Source: an uncultured Actinobaculum sp. (GTDB taxonomy: Bacteria > Actinomycetota > Actinomycetes > Actinomycetales > Actinomycetaceae). From it: DNA of 64,000 bases. Positions 38,605-46,041 of the stretch are shown here, piece by piece. Positions within the stretch are counted from its first letter, which is position 1, and the number at the start of each line of letters is the position of its first letter. The stretch is from the NCBI GenBank assembly GCA_938020505.1, contig CALIHR010000051.1, forward strand, positions 7,964-71,963, read 5' to 3'. The notes below the pieces were generated by a model, which was given only the letters and a program-made list of their open reading frames with translations, was not told the DNA's origin and made no database searches. The position numbers were made by a program, and so were the translations under genes.

Positions 38605-39468
38605 TTAACCTACGGGTTCGTCAATCCTGTAGTAGTTCGGCTCTCCATCGCGGCTGCCGCTGTAGGCCATATTGCTGAAGTAGATTTTGGCTTTTCCGAA
38701 GGGCTCCTCGACCCAAAAGTAGATCCAGCCCTCCATCGGCTGCCCTGCAAAGAGTTCCTCGCCCGGAAAAAGCAACCCGGGGTTTCGTTCGTCCTTGTAG
38801 TGGAGATAATACGCAAGCTTGTTGCTGTCCTTCTCGATGTTGAGGCCTATCCGCCGATTCCTCTGGCCAACCAATAGGACCTTGGGGTCGTCGAGAGTCA
38901 TATACTGTTTGTTTCTCAACGAAAACTGAAGTTTGACCCCGACGTATCTTCCTCGATGCGACGCCACCAGGGAGGGAACGTCCGTTTCCACCGCTTTGAC
39001 CTGTTCCTCGGCGTTCGGGTTGAACTCCAACACCCGCACCGCGACGTCCCCGCCTACGTGCGCATCGCCGTCTTTGACCGCAGGCGCAACGTTGAAGCCG
39101 ACGCTTTCGAGGGGGTCCTTCAAGGGATTCGCGGGCGAGGGCATGACGGAAGGGCGCACGGTGGCAGGGGCCGGGGGAGGCGTCGAAGAGCCGGCCTCCG
39201 GTTCGGAGTCAAAAACGCCCGTCATCCACAAAGTTCCGGCAATCGAACCTAAGGCTGCAAGCGCCGTCAGGGCGGCGACCGCGGGCCGTCTTGCCATTCG
39301 TCGCGGGCGCGAGCTCTCTGAGGCGTCTGGCGAATCGCTTTCCTCCGAGCGCCCCGACTGTTCGGACGCCGATCTCGCCTCGCCCTCAGACGCCGATGCC
39401 GCCTTCTCTTCGGAAGCCGAGCTGGTGGCCTCTTCTTCGGACGCTGACTTCGTCTCTTCTTCCGGCAT
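38605..39468 (-). CDS. Membrane-anchored protein with DUF4352-like outside domain (paralogue)
   Basis: A 287-residue paralogue. I use ATG 39468 (MPEEETKSASEE) because GAGG lies upstream; a start 12 codons earlier (MLKSQRK) is possible. Residues 1-55 are repeats of the SASEE type, an RPRRMARRP stop-transfer segment, then a TM near 62-80 (VAALTALAALGSIAGTLWM), a Pro/Ser-rich linker, and an outside domain with VLEFNPNAEE, VGVKLQFSL and GWIYFWVEE, matching the paralogue. The shared layout suggests the same function. It lies 27 bases upstream of the other on the same strand, so both are probably one unit. Confidence 0.65.
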   Translation of the reverse strand: MPEEETKSASEEEATSSASEEKAASASEGEARSASEQSGRSEESDSPDASESSRPRRMARRPAVAALTALAALGSIAGTLWMTGVFDSEPEAGSSTPPPAPATVRPSVMPSPANPLKDPLESVGFNVAPAVKDGDAHVGGDVAVRVLEFNPNAEEQVKAVETDVPSLVASHRGRYVGVKLQFSLRNKQYMTLDDPKVLLVGQRNRRIGLNIEKDSNKLAYYLHYKDERNPGLLFPGEELFAGQPMEGWIYFWVEEPFGKAKIYFSNMAYSGSRDGEPNYYRIDEPVG

Positions 39469-39630
39469 CTGTCTCGCCTCAACTTTCCGCTGACTTTTCA
39501 ACATTGCGACGTTGTGAGCCTACCCCGCTGTTTTCGAAGAGTAAAGGCATTGGCGTCCGACCGAATGACTTACACATCCGAAAGCACATCCGGGCGAAGC
39601 CAGCGCGAAGCCGCCCCGTGCGCATAGCAA

Positions 39631-39656
39631 AAGCCCGCGGCCAAAGCCGCGGGCTT
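39631..39656 (-). terminator. Intrinsic terminator after rpmG
   Basis: An 11-bp stem (AAGCCCGCGGC with complement) around CAAA, followed on the minus strand by TTTTGCT, 22 bases past the rpmG stop. Confidence 0.8.
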
Positions 39657-39677
39657 CAATCTGCGAGGGCAGAGCGA

Positions 39678-39848
39678 TCAGCGAGTCTCGCGATGAGACG
39701 TCGACTTGTTGCACCTCGGACAGTACTTCTTCAGCTGAAGACGATCCGGCGTATTGCGACGGTTCTTCTTCGTGATGTAGTTGCGCTCCTTGCAGTCCTC
39801 GCAGGCGAGGGTGATCTTGGGGCGAACATCCTGAGACTTGCTAGCCAC
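39678..39848 (-). CDS. rpmG: 50S ribosomal protein L33
   Basis: A 56-residue ribosomal protein. GTG 39848 has AGGAG upstream. The sequence VASKSQDVRPKITLACEDC and KYCPRCNKSTSHRETR carries two CxxC pairs, the zinc-binding form. It lies just downstream of tRNA-Met, tRNA-Thr and tRNA-Tyr in the same direction, as is common. Confidence 0.95.
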   Translation of the reverse strand: MASKSQDVRPKITLACEDCKERNYITKKNRRNTPDRLQLKKYCPRCNKSTSHRETR

Positions 39849-39898
39849 TTTCTAACTCCTCTTGTTTTGTCAACAAAGCGAGGGCCGCTTCGCGACCG

Positions 39899-39972
39899 TA
39901 GCGGGGGCGGGGCTTGAACCCGCGACCTCACGATTATGAGTCGTGCGCTCTGACCAGCTGAGCTACCCCGCC
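39899..39972 (-). tRNA. tRNA-Met (CAT), elongator type
   Basis: A 74-base cloverleaf; acceptor GGCGGGG, anticodon loop CTCATAA with CAT, T arm GCGGG-TTCAAGC-CCCGC. The 1-72 pair is G-T, but the sequence is not the initiator type, as there is no run of three G-C pairs at the anticodon stem base (CACGA/TCGTG). Confidence 0.95.
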
Positions 39973-39994
39973 GCATCTCACCTCGCGGTGATTG

Positions 39995-40067
39995 AGCCCC
40001 GAAAGGGAATCGAACCCTTGACCTTCTCCTTACCATGGAGACGCTCTGCCGACTGAGCTATCGGGGC
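39995..40067 (-). tRNA. tRNA-Thr (GGT)
   Basis: A 73-base cloverleaf; acceptor GCCCCGA/TCGGGGC, D arm GCTC-AGTCGGCAGA-GC, anticodon loop ATGGTAA with GGT, T arm AAGGG-TTCGATT-CCCTT. Confidence 0.95.
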
Positions 40068-40150
40068 AGCGCGGATAAGCTTACCAACAAACAATCCGGG
40101 CAGTGGCCCGGAGTTCGGTGAAGCCAATCACGCTTATGCGGTTGGCCGCG

Positions 40151-40231
40151 TGGCGGGTGAGGGATTCGAACCCCCGAAGCTCGCGCGTCTGATTTACAGT
40201 CAGATCCCTTTGGCCGCTCAGGAAACCCGCC
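40151..40231 (-). tRNA. tRNA-Tyr (GTA)
   Basis: An 81-base class II tRNA; acceptor GGCGGGT/ACCCGCC, anticodon loop CTGTAAA with GTA, long variable arm CGCGCGAGCTTC, T arm GGGGG-TTCGAAT-CCCTC. Confidence 0.95.
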
Positions 40232-40411
40232 TTACAATGCTCGGTTTCCCGGACATCGCCAGATGAGATTACCAGGGCGATCCCAGTACATGTCAAATTT
40301 TCCGTAGAATGGGAGACGCGAGTCACGAGGCGCGGACGCCCATTCTCAGAGACGGGAACCGCCGCGCCAAATCAACGAAACATCCCGCCGCCGCGGGCGA
40401 AAGGAGCATCC

Positions 40412-40906
40412 ATGGCAGATTCGTCCTTCGACGTCGTCTCCGAGTACGACCGCCAGGAAGTCGACAACGCGGTCAACCAAACCGCCAAGGAGATCTCGCA
40501 ACGCTACGACTTCAAGGGAGTGGGCGCATCGATCGCGCTCTCCGGCGAGACGATCACGATGGCCGCCAACGCCCCCGAGCGGGTTTTGGCCGTCTACGAC
40601 GTCCTCCAAACCAAGTTTGTGCGCCGCGGGGTCTCGCTCAAGTCGCTCGACGTCGGCGACGGCGAACCGAAGCAATCGGGCAAGGAGTACAGGCTCGTCG
40701 GGACTCTCAAGCGGGGCCTGAGCCAAGAGAACGCGAAGAAGCTCTCGAAGCTCGTGCGCGACGAGGGGCCCAAGGGGGTCAAAGTGCAGATCCAGGGCGA
40801 GGAGCTGCGCGTCTCATCGAAGTCTCGCGACGCCCTTCAAAAGACGATCGCGCTGCTCAAGGGCGCAGACGTGGACTGCGCCCTCCAATTCCAAAACTAT
40901 CGCTGA
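40412..40906 (+). CDS. yajQ: YajQ family nucleotide-binding protein
   Basis: A 164-residue DUF520/YajQ protein, full length. The start MADSSFDVVSEYDRQEVDNAVNQ, with GAAAGGAG upstream, and the segments RYDFKGVGASI and LVRDEGPKGVKVQIQG are family signatures. YajQ proteins bind nucleotides, in some bacteria cyclic di-GMP, and have been tied to RNA or phage transcription. The role here is unknown. It is divergent from the tRNA-rpmG unit. Confidence 0.95.
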   Translation: MADSSFDVVSEYDRQEVDNAVNQTAKEISQRYDFKGVGASIALSGETITMAANAPERVLAVYDVLQTKFVRRGVSLKSLDVGDGEPKQSGKEYRLVGTLKRGLSQENAKKLSKLVRDEGPKGVKVQIQGEELRVSSKSRDALQKTIALLKGADVDCALQFQNYR

Positions 40907-40964
40907 CGGGCTCCGGGGCTGTCGCCGAGGAGCTCCGGGCCCGGCGAGGGCGAGCAGCCGGCCT

Positions 40965-41064
40965 GGCGCCGACAAGACCCAGAACCGGAACGGACGCAGC
41001 ACGCGCTCAAGCGCCTCGGACACAAGTCGGCGCCGACAAGACCCAGAACCGGAACGGACGCAGC
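40965..41064. repeat. Two perfect 36-bp direct repeats
   Basis: The 36-base unit GGCGCCGACAAGACCCAGAA and so on occurs exactly at 40965-41000 and 41029-41064, 64 bases apart, in the 248-base gap between convergent yajQ and fprA. There are only two copies and a spacer of 28 bases with no cas gene near, so this is not a CRISPR array. Confidence 0.9.
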
Positions 41065-41154
41065 GGAAAGAGGCGGAGACATTTGCGAGGGCGGTGCGAC
41101 GGGACCCGCGCGACCCAACCGGAATCGCGCGTCACAGCGGGCCCCGTGCGGTCG

Positions 41155-42537
41155 TCAGTACAGCTTTCCGCCGTGCTCCTCGCCTCGCGATACGGCTGTC
41201 ATGGTCTCGCGTTCGACGACCTTGATCCGCTTGCGCCCCTCGGCCTGGCCTAGCTCCTTCTCGAAGGCTTCGAGAAGCTCCCAGCCGTGCCAGGTCGTGT
41301 ACCGCACGCCGCGCTCATTCAGCAAGGCGACCACGCCTTCCCCGCCGTCAGGGGCTCCCGTCGCGGAAAGCCTGCCGGCGTTCGCGTCCTCGACGAGGTT
41401 GGCGATCGTCTCCTGGGCGTCCGACTTGGTCGATCCGATGAGGCCGACGGGGCCGCGCTTGACCCAGCCCGTCGCGTAGAGCCCGTCGACGGGCTTCCCG
41501 CCTTCGACCACGCGTCCACCGACGTTGGGGATCACGCGCTTTTTATCGTCGAACGGCGCCCCTTCGATCGGGCTGGAGGCGTAGCCGACCGCGCGATAGA
41601 CGGCCTGCACCGGGTAATCGATGTACTCGCCGGTCCCCTCGACCGATCCGTCGCCGCGCAGCCGGGTGCGCTCCATGCGGATCGCCTCGACCTTGCCGTC
41701 GCCAAGAATCGCGACGGGCTGCTGGAGCATGTGGATGTGTATGCGGCGCGAGGCGGTGAGGTCCTCGGGCTCCTGGAAGACCCAATTGGTGAGCTGGTCG
41801 ACGACCTGCTTCGTCATCTTCTTGCTCTCGACGGCCTCCTGCGAAGCGTCGTCGTACTCGAAGTCCTCGGGGTAGACGACGATGTCGACGTCGGGGACGT
41901 GGCCGAGCTCGCGCAGCTCCATCGGGGTGAACTTGACCTGCGCGGGGCCGCGGCGGCCGAAGACGTGCACGTCGCGCACCGGGTTGTCCTTGAGCGCGGC
42001 GACGACGTTGCCCGGGATCTCGGTGGGCATGAGGTCCTCGACGTGCTTGGCGAGAATCCGCGAGACGTCAAGGGCGACGTTTCCGACGCCGAGGACGGCG
42101 ACGTCGGCGGCCTCAAGCGGCCAGTCGCGGGGGAAATCGGGATGGCCGTCATACCAGGCGACGAAGTCGGCGGCGCCGTAGCAGCCGGGAAGATCGACGC
42201 CGGGAATGTCGAGCGGGGCGTCGGCAAGCGCCCCCGTGGCAATGACAATCGCGTCGTAATGCTCGTGCATCTCGGCCAAAGTCACATCCGAGCCGACGTC
42301 GACGTTGCCGAGCAGCCGGATGTCCCCGCGCTGAAGAATGTTGTACAGGGCGTCGATGATCGCCTTGATGCGGGGATGGTCGGGGGCGACTCCGTATCGA
42401 ACCAGCCCGTAGGGCGCAGGCAGCCGTTCGAACAGGTCGATGGAAACGTCAAGATCGGACTTTGACAGGATGTCCGAGGCGTATATGCCTGCGGGGCCGG
42501 CGCCGATCACAGCGACGTTGTAGTGACGTTTGTCCAC
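41155..42537 (-). CDS. FAD-dependent NADP reductase, FprA type (adrenodoxin-reductase-like)
   Basis: A 460-residue flavoprotein that moves electrons from NADPH to ferredoxin. The FAD motif is VAVIGAGPAGIYASDIL near residue 8, with YGLVRYGVAPDHPRIK characteristic of FprA enzymes, the NADP motif VLGVGNVALDVSRIL near residue 150, and GRRGPAQVKFTP. The second FAD site is GLYATGWVKRGPVGLIGS. The ATG at 42537 is the natural start. The C-terminal 70 residues form a lid region. It lies alone between two small gaps and is convergent with yajQ. Confidence 0.93.
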   Translation of the reverse strand: MDKRHYNVAVIGAGPAGIYASDILSKSDLDVSIDLFERLPAPYGLVRYGVAPDHPRIKAIIDALYNILQRGDIRLLGNVDVGSDVTLAEMHEHYDAIVIATGALADAPLDIPGVDLPGCYGAADFVAWYDGHPDFPRDWPLEAADVAVLGVGNVALDVSRILAKHVEDLMPTEIPGNVVAALKDNPVRDVHVFGRRGPAQVKFTPMELRELGHVPDVDIVVYPEDFEYDDASQEAVESKKMTKQVVDQLTNWVFQEPEDLTASRRIHIHMLQQPVAILGDGKVEAIRMERTRLRGDGSVEGTGEYIDYPVQAVYRAVGYASSPIEGAPFDDKKRVIPNVGGRVVEGGKPVDGLYATGWVKRGPVGLIGSTKSDAQETIANLVEDANAGRLSATGAPDGGEGVVALLNERGVRYTTWHGWELLEAFEKELGQAEGRKRIKVVERETMTAVSRGEEHGGKLY

Positions 42538-42667
42538 GTATGTCCTTCCTCGAGAGAACCGAGGGAAAGCTTATCCCGGCGGGAGCCTCGACGTTGCACT
42601 GCGTGGCGCGGCCCACGAAACCGCGGCGGAGGCGGCGCCGTGCTTTTCGGCGTCGCCCCCGCGTCGG

Positions 42668-43306
42668 TCAGACGGTTCGCGTGTCCAAGCGAATCACGCC
42701 GTACGTCCACCCGTGGCGGTGGTAGACGGCGCACGGCTGCTTCGTCTCCTCGTCAATGAAGAGATAGAAGGGATGGCCCACGAGCTCCATCTCGTACAGG
42801 GCCTGGTCGACCGACATGGGCTGCGCCTCATACAGCTTTTGGCGGACGACGACGGGCGAATCGCCCAGCTGGTTCTCGACCTCCTCGCCGGGGACGGTCG
42901 GGACCTTGGCCGCCTCCGGGGCCGCCTGCTCCTTGGCCTTGGGAATGTTGACGTCCTTCGGCGTCAGCGTCAGCGGCGCACTCACGTGGGCGTCAGAACG
43001 TCGGTGTTCCTTGCGGCGATCACGCGCGCGCCTCAGCCGCTCGAGAAGCTTTCCCGACGCCAAGTCGAGGGCCCCGTACCGATCGGATGCGGCGGCCTCG
43101 GCCCGTATGACGGGCCCCTTGTCGACGACGGTTATCTCTATTCGCTCGGAGATTTCCGCCTGAGAGGGATTGGGCTCGTGGGTTATCTCGACGTCGACCC
43201 GTTGCGCCCTCGGCGCGAACTGTTCGATCTTCGAGAGCTTCTCGTTGACGTGGGTGCGGAAACGGTCGGAAACTTCGGCGTTTCGACCTTTGACGATAAT
43301 CTCCAC
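42668..43306 (-). CDS. hpf: Ribosome hibernation promoting factor, long form
   Basis: A 212-residue protein that dimerises 70S ribosomes into inactive 100S particles in stationary phase. Residues 1-105 form the HPF/YfiA beta-alpha-beta domain (MEIIVKGRNAEVSDRFRTHV, VDVEITHEPNPSQ). A Lys/Pro/Glu-rich linker follows. The C-terminal dimerisation domain (about 150-212) contains VRQKLYEAQPMSVDQALYEMELVGHPFYLF. It has the full length of the long form. In actinobacteria hpf is usually followed by secA, which is not in its place here: fprA is next. Confidence 0.96.
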   Translation of the reverse strand: MEIIVKGRNAEVSDRFRTHVNEKLSKIEQFAPRAQRVDVEITHEPNPSQAEISERIEITVVDKGPVIRAEAAASDRYGALDLASGKLLERLRRARDRRKEHRRSDAHVSAPLTLTPKDVNIPKAKEQAAPEAAKVPTVPGEEVENQLGDSPVVVRQKLYEAQPMSVDQALYEMELVGHPFYLFIDEETKQPCAVYHRHGWTYGVIRLDTRTV

Positions 43307-43459
43307 AATGCTCTCCTTGGGGGTGTGATTTTAATGGAACTGGCGCTGCATCTCACGCAATCTCAGAGAAGATCACCCCCTTTTCCGAAGACAGCCGCCC
43401 CGTCGGGACGTTTGCGTCGATGCACTCATTGTAATCGAACGCATGCCTCTGGGCGAGGT

Positions 43460-44245
43460 TTAAATCACATTCGCCCTTCGGCTTCTCGGGTCGGCCGCCG
43501 CGGCGAGCACGACGGCGCCGACCACCCTCGCACCGGCCTTTTCCAGCGCACGCGCGCATCCGGCCAGTGTTGCGCCCGAGGTCAGGACGTCGTCGGCCAC
43601 CACGCAATTTAGCTCAGTGCGAAACTCGCGGCGCGCCCGAATGAATGACGTTTTCCGGCGTCGCCCCCGAAGCCCCGAGCCCCGCGCACGCCCCGTTCTC
43701 AGCGTGTCGACGACGTCGGCCCTCGCGCCTGCCTCGGTCAGACCCTTCGCCACGGCCCGAGCGACGTGCCCGGCGACGAACCTCCCGTCGTGGCGCCTGC
43801 GAAAACGCGAGGGGGCCGGAACCACGAGAATCCGCCCGCCGGCCCGCAGCGCGCCCGCCGGTTCTCGCGGCACACCAGTCAGCTTCTGCGGCGCACCGGC
43901 CAGCGCCCGCAGCGCGCCCGCCAGCTCCTGGGCGCGGGCCTCGACGACGCGGGAGACGGCGTCGGTGAGCTCGCGGTCGACGACGTTCTTCCATGCAATG
44001 ATCGCGCGCCGCCGCCTCCCTTGGTACTCGCCGAGGGAGAAGACGGGAAAGGCCGGTTCAAAGTCGCCGGGCATGGCCAGCCCCTCGCGGCTCAACCTCG
44101 GGTGGAGCAGGTATGGGGCGCGCCAGGACGCGTCCGCCCACGCCCCCGCCAGATCCAATGCGCAGGCGGCGCACAGCGACGTGTCCCACGCCCCGCAGCC
44201 GGCGCAGGACCGAGGGAAGACAAGGTCCATGAGTTCGTCGAGCAC
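43460..44245 (-). CDS. ComF family phosphoribosyltransferase-like protein
   Basis: A 261-residue protein. GTG 44245 is used; ATG 44230 five codons on is an alternative. The N-terminus has a zinc-ribbon-like FPRSCAGCG and SLCAACALDL (CxxC pairs). The C-terminal half holds the PRTase motif CVVADDVLTSGATLAGC, in which the DD and TSGAT bind PRPP. The middle LGEYQGRRRRAIIAWK is typical of ComF. It contains a long Arg/Ala/Pro-rich insertion (about residues 95-145). ComF proteins support DNA uptake in some bacteria, but in actinobacteria the role is not defined; upstream of hpf and downstream of lpqB is its normal place. Confidence 0.9.
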   Translation of the reverse strand: MLDELMDLVFPRSCAGCGAWDTSLCAACALDLAGAWADASWRAPYLLHPRLSREGLAMPGDFEPAFPVFSLGEYQGRRRRAIIAWKNVVDRELTDAVSRVVEARAQELAGALRALAGAPQKLTGVPREPAGALRAGGRILVVPAPSRFRRRHDGRFVAGHVARAVAKGLTEAGARADVVDTLRTGRARGSGLRGRRRKTSFIRARREFRTELNCVVADDVLTSGATLAGCARALEKAGARVVGAVVLAAAADPRSRRANVI

Positions 44246-44349
44246 AACTCGATCTTCGCCCCTGCAGGGCGAGCTCGGGCGGCGTGTCCACATGTCCACA
44301 GGCGGCGGGCCGCGGGGTCTCTTCGGGCGCCCGGCCGCGGAAAGCCCGC

Positions 44350-46041
44350 TCAGCCGGGAAGCGCCACGGCCGTGACGGAGCTGGCTATCGCCCGCCAGGA
44401 TCCGCCCTCTCGCGAATAGGCGACGTTTTTGTCGGTCAAGACGATGATCGACGCCTCGTCGCGGCCGGCGGTGATGGCGACGGCGCCGGTGTAGGGCGCC
44501 ATGAGCCGTTCGGAGGGGCCCCCGATCTTCACCGAGTACAGGGCTCGGTCGGACCCGGCCGAGGCCCGCCCGAGCACGGCTATCTTTGTGGGGCCGATCC
44601 AGGCGACGTCGGTGACGTCGACCATGCTCTGGCCTATGGTCATGGGGTCGCCGAGCTGAATGGGCTCGTCCTCGGCATCGGCGTTGCGGTGGATCGCCGC
44701 GACTTGGATCGTGGGAGTTCCCGCCAGCTCGCTGACCACGACGATCCGCGAGCCGTCTCGCGAGACGGCGACGTCGCGAACCTTCGCCCCCCTGAGCCAG
44801 GGGACGCCGACGGCCTTCTCCCGACCGACCGACGGGTTGGCCACGATGAGGGACCCTCCGTTCTCGCGCTCGCCCGACCAGATCCAACCGGAAGAGTCAT
44901 ACGAGGGAGACAGAAGATTGCGCCCCTCCTTGACGTTCCACCACGTCTCCTTCTCGGCGTCGAAGGCTACCAGCTGCGTCGCGTTGTTCGCCGTCGCCGC
45001 GAAAGCCGACTGCCCCGCCTGATAGCTGGCCGCGATCGAGTCGAGGTGGCGATTGCCCCCTCCCCGTCCCTTGTTCTGGATCTCCCCCGCTTTGAGCACC
45101 GTCGCCGGCGCCCCGTTCGAGACGACGGAGACCGGGTAAGATCCGAAAGGGTAGGAGGGAAGGGATTTGACGGCGTCGACGCCGGGAGGCGATCCCTCCA
45201 CGGTGAGCTTGACCGATCTCACGTCGTTAGAGGTCCCTAGGGTGTGCCTGATCTGGGCGATCATCAAAGCCTGCTGGGAGGAGGACGCGGACAGCGCCTG
45301 GCTCGACAAATCGACGGACGCCTCGCCGTTGGCGACGTCGACTGTCTTCGTCAGCTGCGTCCCCGCGGGTATGGCCGTGTGGACGCCGTCGGCCAGCCAC
45401 TGCGACGGCCCGGAAATGAGGCCGTTGAGGGCGTTGGTGGCGAAGGACTTCTTCGGGTAGTAGCGCAGATCCGCCACCAGGGAGCTCGAGTCCGAGGAAA
45501 GGAAGTAGAGCGGAATCTCGGCGAACTTCTGCGAGAAGATGTTCTCTGACAGGAAGATGCCGTCGTCGAGCGAGACTATTCGCCACTGGCCGCTCGCGTT
45601 CTTGGCCAGGGAGAATTCCGACGTCGACACGGCGTCGTTGGCCGCCTCGGTGAAGATCCCCTGCGAAGAGACCGATCCGTGGGCGCCGACCGTCGCGCGG
45701 ACGGCCCCGCTGTCGAGCGTGTTGAGTGCGATGTTCTGAGAATTGGGGTAGACCCTGACCTGCGCGAGCGGTTTCCAATTCGACGCGGCGTCCGCGTGGA
45801 GGTACTCTCGCGCCACGGAAAAGTCGTCGTCCAACCCCGCCTGGCTGGCCAAAAGGAAGCCGTTGACAATCTGTTCGGGCGTGGCCCCCTCCGCCGGAGG
45901 CTGCGCCGAAAGGCCGATGGGAGGCTCGCTGTTGGTCGACGGCGAGACCTTGTCGACTGGGCCCGATCGGGGAATCTCGGCGCATCCGGCAAGCGCCAGC
46001 AACATCGCGGCCACCAGTGCCGCCAGGCGCATTCTATTCAT
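44350..46041 (-). CDS. lpqB: Lipoprotein LpqB, partner of MtrAB
   Basis: A 563-residue lipoprotein. ATG 46041 overlaps the mtrB stop by 8 bases. The signal peptide ends in LALAGC with the lipobox cysteine at residue 20. After a Ser/Pro linker there is a GerMN-type domain (about 60-330), with VNGFLLASQAGLDDDFSVARE and LPSYPFGSYPV, then the LpqB beta-propeller domain (about 340-563). In mycobacteria LpqB binds the sensor MtrB and tunes the MtrA response. The order mtrA-mtrB-lpqB is conserved. Length is normal for actinobacteria. Confidence 0.95.
   Translation of the reverse strand: MNRMRLAALVAAMLLALAGCAEIPRSGPVDKVSPSTNSEPPIGLSAQPPAEGATPEQIVNGFLLASQAGLDDDFSVAREYLHADAASNWKPLAQVRVYPNSQNIALNTLDSGAVRATVGAHGSVSSQGIFTEAANDAVSTSEFSLAKNASGQWRIVSLDDGIFLSENIFSQKFAEIPLYFLSSDSSSLVADLRYYPKKSFATNALNGLISGPSQWLADGVHTAIPAGTQLTKTVDVANGEASVDLSSQALSASSSQQALMIAQIRHTLGTSNDVRSVKLTVEGSPPGVDAVKSLPSYPFGSYPVSVVSNGAPATVLKAGEIQNKGRGGGNRHLDSIAASYQAGQSAFAATANNATQLVAFDAEKETWWNVKEGRNLLSPSYDSSGWIWSGERENGGSLIVANPSVGREKAVGVPWLRGAKVRDVAVSRDGSRIVVVSELAGTPTIQVAAIHRNADAEDEPIQLGDPMTIGQSMVDVTDVAWIGPTKIAVLGRASAGSDRALYSVKIGGPSERLMAPYTGAVAITAGRDEASIIVLTDKNVAYSREGGSWRAIASSVTAVALPG

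Noticed and set aside
40965..41064. Possible CRISPR array
   Set aside because: Only two repeats, one spacer-sized gap and no cas genes.
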